DNA from: Pseudanabaena sp.
Lineage (GTDB): Bacteria > Cyanobacteriota > Cyanobacteriia > Pseudanabaenales > Pseudanabaenaceae
Length of the DNA: 64,000 nucleotides
Assembly: GCA_003249035.1 (NCBI GenBank)
Contig: QBMK01000001.1
Span: 124,001-188,000 of the forward strand
Direction: 5' to 3'
A program made the translations under genes and the position numbers. The first letter of the stretch is position 1. Every line of letters begins with the position of its first letter. The notes under the pieces were generated by a model that made no database searches, was not told the DNA's origin, and saw only the letters and a program-made list of their open reading frames with translations. Positions 17,743 through 26,777 of this stretch are shown here, one piece after another.

Positions 17743-17793
17743 AAGAACAAAATCATTGCTTTGGGCAAAGCCCAAAGCAATGATTTTGTTCTT
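17743..17793. repeat. Perfect 24-bp hairpin between divergent genes
   Basis: Arms 17743-17766 and 17770-17793 are exact complements with loop AAA. It lies between the CobW gene and the gene starting at 17947, both transcribed away from it. The remaining bases of this 357-bp gap show no gene. Confidence 0.65.
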
Positions 17794-17946
17794 ATTATTC
17801 TGTACATGTCCACAAAAATTCGCTGTCAGCAAACTTTCATTAAAACCGTTTTTGACAATGACAATTGCAGCCTTAGCACTTTGTCTTTACTTTCTAAGTT
17901 TTATGCCCTAATTTTACTAAATATAGCTATATCAGTGCGGATCATC

Positions 17947-18435
17947 ATGTCAGTTCCCGAAGCTCATATTTCCTTTAGTCTTGAGGATATCCTAGCAGCC
18001 TTAGAAGCAAACTTAGAATTGGAAGATGCGATCAATAAGTTGCCTCTAACTCAAGCATTAGAGAAATGTTTGTCATTTACAAATGCGAATAATTCTATTG
18101 AACTTTTGACGTTCATTAAACAAGAGCTTTATGGATATAGTTGCCAACCTCCTAGTCATCGATATGTAAAGCTGAATTATTTTGATGATGGCGGACAGTT
18201 TATCAACGGATTAAACCAATACAGTGATTACCCCGTGGTTACTGGGGTTTGTAAATTAGAACTGCACCTCAAAAATGGGTTGACATTAATTTTGCCAAAA
18301 CAAATTTTGACATTCTTGTCGCAAGTTTCAGGTCGCGAGGTTGCCTCTGGACATATTTCCCCAGAAGCTATCAACAATCTTTTAGAGATTATTCGCAAAG
18401 AAATTATCCATAGATTTGTAGCTATTGCCAATTAA
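17947..18435 (+). CDS. Unknown protein, possibly AbiTii-like
   Basis: 162 aa from the ATG at 17947. The frame is open further upstream to 17761, but that part reads through the right arm of the palindrome and looks non-coding. The segment LEANLELEDAINKLPLTQALEKCLSFTNANNSIELLTFIKQELYGY resembles the helical N-terminal pattern of AbiTii domains, which occur in abortive-infection contexts (helical repeat ending in E-L-x-G-Y). No catalytic motif is visible and the neighbours are not defence genes, so this is a weak suggestion. Confidence 0.55.
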   Translation: MSVPEAHISFSLEDILAALEANLELEDAINKLPLTQALEKCLSFTNANNSIELLTFIKQELYGYSCQPPSHRYVKLNYFDDGGQFINGLNQYSDYPVVTGVCKLELHLKNGLTLILPKQILTFLSQVSGREVASGHISPEAINNLLEIIRKEIIHRFVAIAN

Positions 18436-18562
18436 CCAAACATAAACAGATAAGAACCCGCCGCCTCATATCTTTAATTCTCCATATAGCAGTGCCAATT
18501 GAGGATTTATCATACAGTTTGGCTAAAGCTAAAGTAAGAAGATTACAAAAGATGTGAATTAG

Positions 18563-18907
18563 CTAAACCCATTCCAACATTAGAGATGGCATTAGTCTTT
18601 GCAAGTTTTTTAAGGATTTTCCTTGCCAAGGTATACTTTCAGATCCTTGTACAATAATCTTGATTGTTTCTTTCTGGCGAACTTTGATCACGAATTTAGA
18701 TAAAACATTAATACCTGAACTATTCAAAAATTCTAAGTGACAAAGATTTAAGATAATATTTTCTGGGCTTTGTTCAATTACTTTGTCTAAAATTTGCACA
18801 ATTGGGGCATATTCTTCAGTCCCTGCTAAACGTAAAGACCCTTGGCAATAGATAACTTTATCTGATTGTTCATACCAAACCCGATAGTCATCTCCTTTAA
18901 CTTCCAT
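18563..18907 (-). CDS. STAS-domain anti-sigma-antagonist-like protein
   Basis: 114 aa, a single STAS domain. The core reads VIYCQGSLRLAGTEEYAPIVQILDKVIEQSPENIILNLCHLEFLNSSGINVLSKFVIKVR; the conserved serine of SSGI corresponds to the phosphorylated residue of SpoIIAA-type antagonists. It is followed by KIIVQGSESIPWQGKSLKNLQRLMPSL. It lies 86 bp downstream of a GHKL-type ATPase gene on the same strand. The two probably form a partner-switching module in which the ATPase phosphorylates or binds the STAS protein. Confidence 0.8.
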   Translation of the reverse strand: MEVKGDDYRVWYEQSDKVIYCQGSLRLAGTEEYAPIVQILDKVIEQSPENIILNLCHLEFLNSSGINVLSKFVIKVRQKETIKIIVQGSESIPWQGKSLKNLQRLMPSLMLEWV

Positions 18908-18993
18908 TATTTAGCTTCTCCTGATAAAAATTTGATTCATATTTTTTTGAAACTTCACTGCGAATTATCCTAAAGATTTTGTTGAATATTATG

Positions 18994-19578
18994 CTATAGA
19001 GGAAGCTGCACCATCGTTGTCACTATTGTGGCAGAAGTATTGGGGATTTGTTCAAACTTCCATCCTAGAGATGAATCATAGTCCATAATCATCGTCAAAT
19101 AGCCAAGTCCAGAACTTGTAGATTCTTCATTATCAGCACTTTTCTCGACTTGACTAATATACATTTCGCCAACATCGCTAGTGGTTATTTCTTGAAGGAA
19201 AGCCTGAAAATTTGCGATCGCATCTTGATGGACACTATTTTTTGATATGAAAATTAGCCGATCGCTAAATAAATGAACTTCGAGATTGATTGGTTGTCCT
19301 ACACTTTTATCACTATATTTCATCGCATTCTCTAGCAATTCATTAGCAACAAAACTAACTGCATGTCGTACTTCAGTCTGTTTGCTTAATGCGGCACTAG
19401 TATCACCGGGAAAAAAGTTTTTGACATAATCTCCTAGGAAATCAGCCGAAAGTCCATTTGTCTTCCATCGTAGTTGAATTGGTAAGGATGATGGAGAAAA
19501 TCCCAGAACTAAAAATTCACTCCTTTCTGAAAAATTTTCTGTGAATTCACCAAAGACTTTCGTCATAGTTAACGACAT
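18994..19578 (-). CDS. Stand-alone GHKL ATPase-like regulator
   Basis: 194 aa. The N-box is clear (FVANELLENAMKYSDK), followed by the sheet NLEVHLFSDRLIFISKNSV and a C-terminal SSGLGYLTMIMDYDSSLGWKF resembling the glycine-rich G2 region. The classic DxGxG G1 box is not evident. Proteins of this type act with STAS partners in serine-kinase partner switches, as in the cyanobacterial Slr1856/Slr1859/Slr1861 set. With the STAS gene downstream it forms a two-gene unit. The output (sigma factor or cyclase) is not encoded nearby. Confidence 0.7.
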   Translation of the reverse strand: MSLTMTKVFGEFTENFSERSEFLVLGFSPSSLPIQLRWKTNGLSADFLGDYVKNFFPGDTSAALSKQTEVRHAVSFVANELLENAMKYSDKSVGQPINLEVHLFSDRLIFISKNSVHQDAIANFQAFLQEITTSDVGEMYISQVEKSADNEESTSSGLGYLTMIMDYDSSLGWKFEQIPNTSATIVTTMVQLPL

Positions 19579-19798
19579 TTTTTTTTAGGTTTGCAGTTAT
19601 TTAGGATCTTTTGCGGTTTGCTAATGCTTTACAAAACCTTGACAAATCCATGCTTGTTTTACTACGTTTAGGGACGCAACGCAATCTGCTAGATTACAGA
19701 AACACAAGAGTCCTCCTTTGCTAAAATTTTATTTACTCAAAATAAATTTCTTGAGTAATCATCATAAGTAGCTATACAAAATTAAATTTAAAACCCCA

Positions 19799-19835
19799 AA
19801 ATCTTTACCGCCCGCTTAGCGGGCGGTAAAGATTT
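19799..19835. repeat. Perfect 17-bp hairpin with CGCCCGC tip
   Basis: Arms 19799-19815 and 19819-19835 are exact complements with loop TTA. The flanks (AAGTAGCTAT, then TTTAAAACCCC) match the palindrome at 6892-7006 although the stem sequence differs. It lies between the divergent ATPase gene and the small gene at 19907. The rest of the 328-bp gap shows no gene. Confidence 0.7.
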
Positions 19836-19906
19836 AAATATGCAGAGTTGCTAAATAAGTCTTGTAATCATTTGTGAACATATGTTCAGAGTTTTTTAGT
19901 CAAAAT

Positions 19907-20125
19907 ATGCCTACTCAAATTGAAGATTCTCAAGACAGCAATGAGCAAGTATCCTCAGAGCAATGGTTTATTTGCAAACGTGATACTGGTATTTGCGAAA
20001 TTGTCAGTGATCGTAGCGAAGAAATTTCAAGTTCTGTGGAAACTTGGGGGGCATTTGCCTCGCAGAGAGAAGCGATCGCGAAGCGAGTCGGACTAATTCG
20101 TGCTGGAAAGTGTAAACCACAGTAA
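19907..20125 (+). CDS. Small conserved cyanobacterial protein
   Basis: 72 aa from the ATG at 19907 (MPTQIEDSQDSNEQVSSEQW). The C-terminal half (WFICKRDTGICEIV..., ETWGAFASQREAIAKRVGLIRAGKCKPQ) has the pattern of a short soluble family widespread in cyanobacteria. An earlier ATG at 19874 would add 11 residues not expected in the family. Function unknown. It precedes trpA by 129 bp in the same direction. Confidence 0.7.
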   Translation: MPTQIEDSQDSNEQVSSEQWFICKRDTGICEIVSDRSEEISSSVETWGAFASQREAIAKRVGLIRAGKCKPQ

Positions 20126-20254
20126 GTTTAGAATCTTTGCGTTTTTACTTTGCTTAGGACAAAATGAAAACCTTCATACTGAACGGGATCGGCAACAAGT
20201 AGCCATGAGGCGTTACTATGATACGGGACTACATTTTGTGGGAATTTTTACGTC

Positions 20255-21049
20255 ATGATATCCGTTTCCGCTCGATTTGAAGAACTGCGAGCTAAAGGGC
20301 AGGCTGCTCTTATTCCATTCATTACTGCTGGCGATCCTAGCTTAGAGGCAACAGCAAAAGCTTTGCATGTCTTGGATCAAAACGGTGCGGACATGATCGA
20401 GCTTGGCGTACCTTATTCTGACCCATTGGCTGATGGTCCCGTAATTCAGGAGGCGGCAACAAGAGCCTTACGGAATGGGGTAACTTTAGATAAAGTTTTA
20501 GATGTTGTGCGAGCTGTTGCACCAGAGCTGCGATCGCCAATTATTTTATTTACTTACTACAACCCAATTTTAAATATGGGTGTAGAAAAATTTTTACAAA
20601 CAATTTTTGAAGCTGGGGTTCGCGGTCTAGTCGTTCCTGATTTACCTCTAGAAGAGTCTCATGTTTTGCTAGAACCTGCTCAAAAAGCAGGTATAGAGGT
20701 GATCTTGTTGATTGCACCCACAAGTCCCCCCGATCGCGTTGCTGCGATCGCCGAAAAGTCGCAGGGATTTATCTATGTGGTCAGTGCTACAGGAGTTACC
20801 GGCGTGCGTACTGAAGTTGCGAAGGGCGTAAAAACGATGATCGAGCAACTTAAAGTAATTACAGATAAGCCGATTGCCGTTGGTTTTGGCATTTCGCAGC
20901 CTGAACATGCGAAACAGGTCATCGATTGGAACGCCGATGGAGCGATCGTTGGTAGTGCCATGGTGAGGAAACTCGCGGAGCCTGCTGGCGGCTTACATGC
21001 GATCGCTGAACTTTGCAAAACCCTCAAACAATCTATCAGTAGGGATTAA
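20255..21049 (+). CDS. trpA: Tryptophan synthase alpha chain
   Basis: 264 aa, complete TIM barrel. It cleaves indole-3-glycerol phosphate to indole, which is channelled to the beta subunit. The catalytic residues are in [22 protein letters not shown] (Glu and Asp). The other conserved segments are [38 protein letters not shown] and [14 protein letters not shown]. No other trp genes lie in the window, as is common in cyanobacteria where trp genes are scattered. Confidence 0.97.
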   Translation: MISVSARFEELRAKGQAALIPFITAGDPSLEATAKALHVLDQNGADMIELGVPYSDPLADGPVIQEAATRALRNGVTLDKVLDVVRAVAPELRSPIILFTYYNPILNMGVEKFLQTIFEAGVRGLVVPDLPLEESHVLLEPAQKAGIEVILLIAPTSPPDRVAAIAEKSQGFIYVVSATGVTGVRTEVAKGVKTMIEQLKVITDKPIAVGFGISQPEHAKQVIDWNADGAIVGSAMVRKLAEPAGGLHAIAELCKTLKQSISRD

Positions 21050-21083
21050 AGCTTAGAGATAAGGAAGTAGGGATTTAAGGCTT

Positions 21084-22274
21084 ATGAATATTTTGATTGG
21101 TGCGAGTATTGCGATCGCGGTTTTGGTTGGCGCAATTTTGTTGCTTTGGTTATTGTTTGAATGGCAATACTCAACTAGACAAGGCAACTTACTAGAATTT
21201 GATAGTGGAATTTGGCAATTTCTGGCCTATGAGCCTGAACACTATCGTCTGGAGTTACTGCTCACAGCAACCAACAAAACTCGAAATCTTGATGTGTTTC
21301 TAGTTGAAGTAGAGCCTACGATATCGCTATTATCTAGCGATAGTCTTGATGGCATTAACAGCAATGTCGAGTTGCGCTCTCGCCACCTAAATGTCGCTAG
21401 CCGCAACGATAACTACTGGGAGTCATATATTGTTTCTCCCAATCACAATACGGGTGTTGAAATTCAGATTGACCTGAGTGGCAAGAACTTAGCAGAACTG
21501 AAAACAGTTTGGGTTCGTGTCCATTACACCCTTTACGGTCCAGCGGGTCGTGAAGAAAAAGTTAAGCATTGCATTATTCCCTTACAGACTCCGGATGTGA
21601 ATTCCAATCAAAGGGAGCGCTGGCGACCCACACCTGATGCAGATGTGCTGCCGATCCGCACTCACATTTTATCAGCGGGAGATAATCCGGTAGAAGTGAT
21701 GCAACGCTATGTGATGAGTCATGCTCAAACTGGAGATATAGTTACGATCGCCGAAACCCCGATCGCGATTATGCAAGGCAATTTCTATCATCCCAGTGAC
21801 ATTAAGCCCAAGTGGTTAGCTAAACGTCTTTGCTATTACTTTAAAAGCTCTTCTAGCCTCGCTACAGCTTGTGGGTTGCAATCATTGATTAATGAGTCGG
21901 GGGCATGGCGAGTCGCTTTTGCATTTATTGTCGGTGCTTTGGCAAAGGCTTTTTTGAGAGTGCCTGGAGTGTTTTATATGCTGGCTGGCGATCAGGCAAG
22001 ACTGATTGATGATGTGACGGGAACTTTACCTCCCTATGACCAATTTATCGTCCTAGGCCCCAAAAATCCGCAATTAGTCGTTGATGAAATCAAAGCTGGA
22101 ACGGGTTTAGAAGCTGCGATCGTGGATGTAAATGATTTACGTCGTGTCAAAGTGTTAGCCGCGACTTCAGGCGTGTCCGAAAAACTGCTTAATCAAGCTT
22201 TATTAATGAATCCTGCCGGCAATGCTGCGGAGCAAACCCCCATCGTCTTGATTCGACCCAATAGCAGTGTGTAG
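21084..22274 (+). CDS. Membrane-anchored CofE-like (F420-0 ligase family) protein
   Basis: 396 aa. An N-terminal transmembrane helix (LIGASIAIAVLVGAILLLWLLF) and a beta-rich region of about 150 residues precede a domain resembling F420-0:gamma-glutamyl ligase. That domain shows TGDIVTIAETPIAIMQGNF, GALAKAFLRVPGVFYMLAGDQARLIDDVTGTLPPYDQFIVLGP and a C-terminal segment on the ligase pattern. In F420 synthesis CofE adds glutamates to the cofactor. The membrane anchor and lack of other F420 genes here suggest a different amide-bond or ligand-binding role. It starts 34 bp after trpA in the same direction and may be co-transcribed. Confidence 0.75.
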   Translation: MNILIGASIAIAVLVGAILLLWLLFEWQYSTRQGNLLEFDSGIWQFLAYEPEHYRLELLLTATNKTRNLDVFLVEVEPTISLLSSDSLDGINSNVELRSRHLNVASRNDNYWESYIVSPNHNTGVEIQIDLSGKNLAELKTVWVRVHYTLYGPAGREEKVKHCIIPLQTPDVNSNQRERWRPTPDADVLPIRTHILSAGDNPVEVMQRYVMSHAQTGDIVTIAETPIAIMQGNFYHPSDIKPKWLAKRLCYYFKSSSSLATACGLQSLINESGAWRVAFAFIVGALAKAFLRVPGVFYMLAGDQARLIDDVTGTLPPYDQFIVLGPKNPQLVVDEIKAGTGLEAAIVDVNDLRRVKVLAATSGVSEKLLNQALLMNPAGNAAEQTPIVLIRPNSSV

Positions 22275-22290
22275 TCCCTACAAAATATTT

Positions 22291-23934
22291 CTAGAACTGA
22301 TAGCCCAAGCTGAAATAAAAGGCGAACTCTTGTAAACTTGTTCCGCGATCGATAAGATTGACAAAGGGAATTGCCAGATCTAAACGCATATTAAACCGTT
22401 CTAATGGAGTAAATAGCAATCCAACTCCAGCCCCAACTAAGAAGTTTTGACTCGGTAATGGAAGGGGATTATTGGGATTATTCCAAATTGCGCCAGCATC
22501 CAGAAATGGAATAACTTGTAGAAATGCAGCATTTTGCTCATTGCGTAGAACCACAAACCGATTTTCTAAGGAGAAACGAAAACCATTATCGCCAGTGCGG
22601 ACATTCTGGCGGTAACCTCGAACAGACTGACCACCACCAATAGTAAATTGCTGCGAAGGCAACAACGGATCGGCAGATAGCTGTATATCAAAAGCACCAA
22701 TCAATAGTGAATCAGCCCCTAATGATTGCACGCGCTGAATCTGTCCAAGCCAGCTTAGGAATGATCCGCTGGGAGTCGTGATGTTTGTAGACCCAAATAA
22801 ACCTGTACCAATATTAAACTGCGATCGCAATGACCAAGCTCCAGCAAGATCGCGTAATGTATAGTCCTGTCCTAACTGGAGTACACTGGTGCGAGTTGTT
22901 CCATCTGGTTCTGGTCCAATCCCAAAAGGTGTAGCAAGATCGTTAAAAGCAAATGTTTGTCCTCTTTGATAGCTATAGCCGAGGGATAGGGCAAATTCTT
23001 CCACACTTGTCCTAACTAACGGCTGGCGAAAAGTTAGGTTAAATAAATTGTTGTTGCCACGAATATTCAGTTCATTAAAAGGAGCCTGAGTAATCCGATA
23101 GTTGCTGGGAGAATATTGCAATGACAAGGTTCCATTCATCGGATTGAGTGGAATACTATAAGAAAGATTATATTGATTAGAACCTCCTGTCGTCGTTCCG
23201 TAATAGGAAGCCGCGAATGTATCGCCATTGCCTGAGAGATTCCGAAAAAACAAGCCAACACCATAGCGTTCTGAACCGACTGCGGGGGGCGAAAAGTTGT
23301 CGAAGCTGGCAAATCCACCAAACTGATTTGATTCTTTAACTGTTACGACAAGAATACTGCTATCAGGCTGACTGCCTGATTTTAAACTAGCTTCAACATC
23401 GCTAAATATGGGATCCGCTCGTAACAAGCGCAACTGATCTTCGAGCTTGGTAGTATTAAGAGGTGTACCAGTTCCTAAGCTCACTCTCGATCGCACATAA
23501 TCAGGATTAGTATGGGTTAAACCTTGAATCTCAATACTTTCAACTTTACCTTCGATAACTTGAATGGTAACTATGCCATCAACAATTTTCTGAGTGTCAA
23601 CCGTTGCTTGAGAAGTTATGTAGCCGAGATCTGCATAGATTTGCGTAATTGATTGGGCTACTTTTTCGATTTGCTCAGGAGTTACTTGTTGCCCTTCCAA
23701 GGATTTAGAGATCGCCGCTAACTCTGTGCTAGTTAAGATCGTGCTACCAATAATTTCAACTTTTTTGACAGCGATCGCTTGAGCAATTGGTGACGAAACT
23801 ACTGACAAAGGAGTTGACAAGGAAATGCCCGCATTAATCGTCTCTGCTGTTGCCATTTCTATAGAGCTAAGAAGAATAAAACTCACAGTCAAGAAATGAG
23901 ATCGATGATGACTAATTAGTTTTAATAAGCTCAT
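22291..23934 (-). CDS. Two-partner secretion outer-membrane transporter (TpsB/FhaC-like)
   Basis: 547 aa from the ATG at 23934 (MSLLKLISHHRSHFLTVSFILL), which gives a signal peptide; an upstream start at 23961 is less likely. A ShlB-type POTRA domain is visible (VKKVEIIGSTILTSTELAAISKSLEGQQVTPEQIEKVAQSITQIYADLGYITSQATV) followed by a second (VESIEIQGLTHTNPDYVRSRV). The C-terminal half is a 16-strand-type barrel with the FhaC-like GGGQSVRGYRQN motif (canonical VRGY) and a terminal aromatic (YFSLGYQF). It exports the TpsA protein encoded divergently at 24235. Confidence 0.92.
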   Translation of the reverse strand: MSLLKLISHHRSHFLTVSFILLSSIEMATAETINAGISLSTPLSVVSSPIAQAIAVKKVEIIGSTILTSTELAAISKSLEGQQVTPEQIEKVAQSITQIYADLGYITSQATVDTQKIVDGIVTIQVIEGKVESIEIQGLTHTNPDYVRSRVSLGTGTPLNTTKLEDQLRLLRADPIFSDVEASLKSGSQPDSSILVVTVKESNQFGGFASFDNFSPPAVGSERYGVGLFFRNLSGNGDTFAASYYGTTTGGSNQYNLSYSIPLNPMNGTLSLQYSPSNYRITQAPFNELNIRGNNNLFNLTFRQPLVRTSVEEFALSLGYSYQRGQTFAFNDLATPFGIGPEPDGTTRTSVLQLGQDYTLRDLAGAWSLRSQFNIGTGLFGSTNITTPSGSFLSWLGQIQRVQSLGADSLLIGAFDIQLSADPLLPSQQFTIGGGQSVRGYRQNVRTGDNGFRFSLENRFVVLRNEQNAAFLQVIPFLDAGAIWNNPNNPLPLPSQNFLVGAGVGLLFTPLERFNMRLDLAIPFVNLIDRGTSLQEFAFYFSLGYQF

Positions 23935-24220
23935 GATAATAATATCAATTGTGGATAGCAACAGCTCATCAAAGAATAACTTGAGATTAGAGATTTATGG
24001 CATGATTTTTTTGCATCTTAGTATTCAATATACAAAAGTTAATACGATTTACTGCATTTCTTAGATGTTTCAATGTTATAAAAGGTTTTCTTGCAAAGTG
24101 CTCACATTTAGATTATTTGAGACGTTAAGCTCTGGAACAAGCATCCACTTAATTAATATAATTAAAAGAGGTTAAAATAGTTAAGAGTAGTTACAAGTAA
24201 TATTTATTTCAACTTATAAC

Positions 24221-24234
24221 AAAGGAGAAGTTCG
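24221..24234 (+). promoter_or_regulatory. Ribosome binding site of the TpsA gene
   Basis: AAAGGAG at 24221-24227, 7 nt before the ATG at 24235, is a near-perfect Shine-Dalgarno sequence and fixes the start. The 300-bp divergent region 23935-24234 is AT-rich and must hold both promoters; no other element is evident. Confidence 0.7.
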
Positions 24235-26769
24235 ATGTCTGTAGTTGTCAAGAGTAATTTTACGCAAGTTAGACTGGCAGCGATCGCATTGATATTGATG
24301 CAACCCTTTGTTATTGGAAGTGCAGCATTTGCTCAGTCAATTGTCCCAACTCAAGGTATTGGTAGTTTAGGAACGCAAGTAGCCCCTGATATTAATAACG
24401 CACAACAATTAAATATCACGGGTGGCACACAAGCGGCTGCAAATCTCTATCATAGTTTTCAGCAATTTGGCTTAACTCACGGAGAGATTGCTAACTTTAT
24501 GTCCAACCCTAGCATTCAGAATATTCTGGCGCGGGTGTCTGGTGGTAATGCTTCAGTAATTAATGGATTAATTCAGGTTGCGGGCGGTAACTCTAATCTC
24601 TATTTATTAAATCCTGCGGGAATTATTTTCGGTGCTAATTCCAGTTTGAATGTTCCTGCGGCGTTTACGGCGACCACTGCGAGTGGAATTCAGGTAGGCA
24701 ATGGTTGGTTTGGGGAGAATACAGGGATTGATGATGTTAAAAAGTTAACTGGTACTCCGCAAGCTTTTGGCTTTGCTAGTTCTACTGCGATGCCAACGAA
24801 TGAACAACCAGCCGCGATCGTTAATGCTGGCAACCTGACCGCTAAAGAAGGACAGAGTATTACTCTTGTAGGTGGCTTGGTAATTAATACAGGTACAATT
24901 ACTTCACCATCAGGCAAAATCACGATCTCTGCATCAGCAGATGGGAAGTACGTCAAAATTACACCTGAAGGAAGTCTGCTGAGTTTACAACTTGCGATCG
25001 CCGATCAAAATCAATTAGCGCAGTCCAATGTTCAAGCAAAAGATTTACCTAATTTGCTGACTGGCTCGGCAAACCTTCGGAATATGACGGGTTTAAATGT
25101 TGATGCTTCAGGCAATCTGCTTATTGCTGGCACAGCAATTCCTAATACTGCGGGAACTGCGATCGCATCAGGAAATCTCGATGTGTCAAGCACTACGGCT
25201 AAAGGCGGTGAGATTAATGTTTTAGGCGATCGCGTGGCGCTAGTCTCCGCAAATCTTGATGCTTCGGGTGCGATCGGTGGTGGTACAGTTTTGATTGGTG
25301 GGGATTTACAAGGCAAAGGGATAGTTCCCAATGCTCAATATACTTTTGTGAGTAAAGACTCAACAATTCTTGCGGATTCACTCCAAAGTGGTAATGGTGG
25401 CAAAGTGATTGCTTGGGCAGATCTGGCAACCACATTTTTAGGAAGCATCTCTGCAAAAGGTGGTTCAGTTATTGGTAATGGTGGCTTTGTCGAGGTGTCG
25501 GGCAAAGAGTACTTGTTGTTTCAGGGAAAAGTGAATACAACAGCCTTGAATGGTTTTTATGGAACACTCTTGCTTGATCCAGCTAACATTACTATTAGCA
25601 GTCTGGCAAGTAGTGGAGGTGTTGCTGTACAAATTGCAACAGGAACAATCCCGTTTGCTTTTTTAGCTGGAACTGATATTAACATTCAAGATTCCGATCT
25701 TCGTGGTGTAGCAGGCAATGTTGTCCTGCAAGCAACTAATGATATTACTCTCGCCAACACTACGGATTTTACAAATACTCAAGCTACTTCTATCAAATTT
25801 GAAGCAGGGAGAGATATTATCATTAATGTTCCTAATAATGGTGGCGATGGGTTTACCTTTAATGGTGGAAATACTCAGGCTTTGAGTTTTATTGCTGGCA
25901 GAGATGTTAATGTCGATACTAGTGCCGTGGGGCTTGGAGGCTTTGGAACTTCTTTCTTCTTTGACACAACTGTAAGTCCTACACTTTCATTAACTGCCCA
26001 AAATGGAAACATTGGTATTACAGGAAATTTTGTAGTTCGTAATACTAATGGTAATCCGGGTGTAACCCTCAATTTAAATGCATCTAATGGATCTACAACA
26101 GTTGCTAATGGTTTTTTGCAAATTGGACAAAGGTTTAATACAACCGATAATTTAATCAATATTACATCTGGGCGATTTAGCGTAATTGGGACTCCGATCA
26201 ATGGTTCGCCAATTGCCTTTGGTGCAGCAGATACTAGGTACAGTATTTATCCTTTTGCTACCGATCCATCTATAAAACCAAATCCCAAGGGAAATATTTC
26301 GTTACAATTTGGAAATCAGGCTCCGATTATTTCTGGTAATGGCGGTAATAATTTAATTAATATCCGTCTTCTCAATGACACAAATTTTGTTGTGGGAAGA
26401 ACGCCAACGACTAGTGGGGTAGATGGTCAAATTGGAATTGGACTTGAAACTATCCCACCTCAAGTTTTGACTCTACTATCTGACCAATCATTTAGCTCTA
26501 ATACTGGGCTTGCTAATACCCTCACTGATAACGCCTTGACTGCGACTACCCTCACTGATAATGCCTTGACTGCGAATGCTGCTTTGAGTGGCGATGTGAT
26601 CTCGGCTGTTCGCACGGCTGATTTGCAAGCAAATGCTAGTGAAGTAAAGGACTGTGAGCCAACAGGTACAAAGAAACCACTGTTAACAATCACAGCCTCA
26701 TTGCCCTCAGCGCCAACTCGCACTGCCCAAAGTTCAAATCGCTCTAAACTGCCGCCTTGCAAAGAGTAG
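24235..26769 (+). CDS. TpsA-type exoprotein (filamentous haemagglutinin N-terminal domain)
   Basis: 844 aa. A signal peptide ends at AFA-Q (residue 33). The TPS domain follows with the haemagglutination motifs NLYHSFQQFGLTHGEIANF, NASVINGLIQVAGGNSNLYLLNPAGIIFG (the NPAGI box near residue 127) and TASGIQVG. The rest is predicted right-handed beta-helix with repeated GG(x)N turns. Near the C-terminus a 30-bp tandem repeat encodes TLTDNALTAT and TLTDNALTAN. The product is predicted to be secreted through the divergent TpsB transporter. The gene ends 8 bp before the start of the CHAT protease gene. At 844 aa it is short for an adhesin. Confidence 0.9.
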   Translation: MSVVVKSNFTQVRLAAIALILMQPFVIGSAAFAQSIVPTQGIGSLGTQVAPDINNAQQLNITGGTQAAANLYHSFQQFGLTHGEIANFMSNPSIQNILARVSGGNASVINGLIQVAGGNSNLYLLNPAGIIFGANSSLNVPAAFTATTASGIQVGNGWFGENTGIDDVKKLTGTPQAFGFASSTAMPTNEQPAAIVNAGNLTAKEGQSITLVGGLVINTGTITSPSGKITISASADGKYVKITPEGSLLSLQLAIADQNQLAQSNVQAKDLPNLLTGSANLRNMTGLNVDASGNLLIAGTAIPNTAGTAIASGNLDVSSTTAKGGEINVLGDRVALVSANLDASGAIGGGTVLIGGDLQGKGIVPNAQYTFVSKDSTILADSLQSGNGGKVIAWADLATTFLGSISAKGGSVIGNGGFVEVSGKEYLLFQGKVNTTALNGFYGTLLLDPANITISSLASSGGVAVQIATGTIPFAFLAGTDINIQDSDLRGVAGNVVLQATNDITLANTTDFTNTQATSIKFEAGRDIIINVPNNGGDGFTFNGGNTQALSFIAGRDVNVDTSAVGLGGFGTSFFFDTTVSPTLSLTAQNGNIGITGNFVVRNTNGNPGVTLNLNASNGSTTVANGFLQIGQRFNTTDNLINITSGRFSVIGTPINGSPIAFGAADTRYSIYPFATDPSIKPNPKGNISLQFGNQAPIISGNGGNNLINIRLLNDTNFVVGRTPTTSGVDGQIGIGLETIPPQVLTLLSDQSFSSNTGLANTLTDNALTATTLTDNALTANAALSGDVISAVRTADLQANASEVKDCEPTGTKKPLLTITASLPSAPTRTAQSSNRSKLPPCKE
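26518..26577 (+). repeat. 30-bp tandem repeat in the TpsA gene
   Basis: Two units, 26518-26547 and 26548-26577, differ at three bases. They encode ten-residue repeats TLTDNALTAx near the protein C-terminus. Repeat number could vary by slippage. Confidence 0.8.
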
Positions 26770-26777
26770 TTTGCGCT

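Noticed and set aside
17761-17946. N-terminal extension of the AbiTii-like gene
   Set aside because: The frame begins inside a perfect palindrome arm and reads low-quality sequence; the ATG at 17947 is more plausible.
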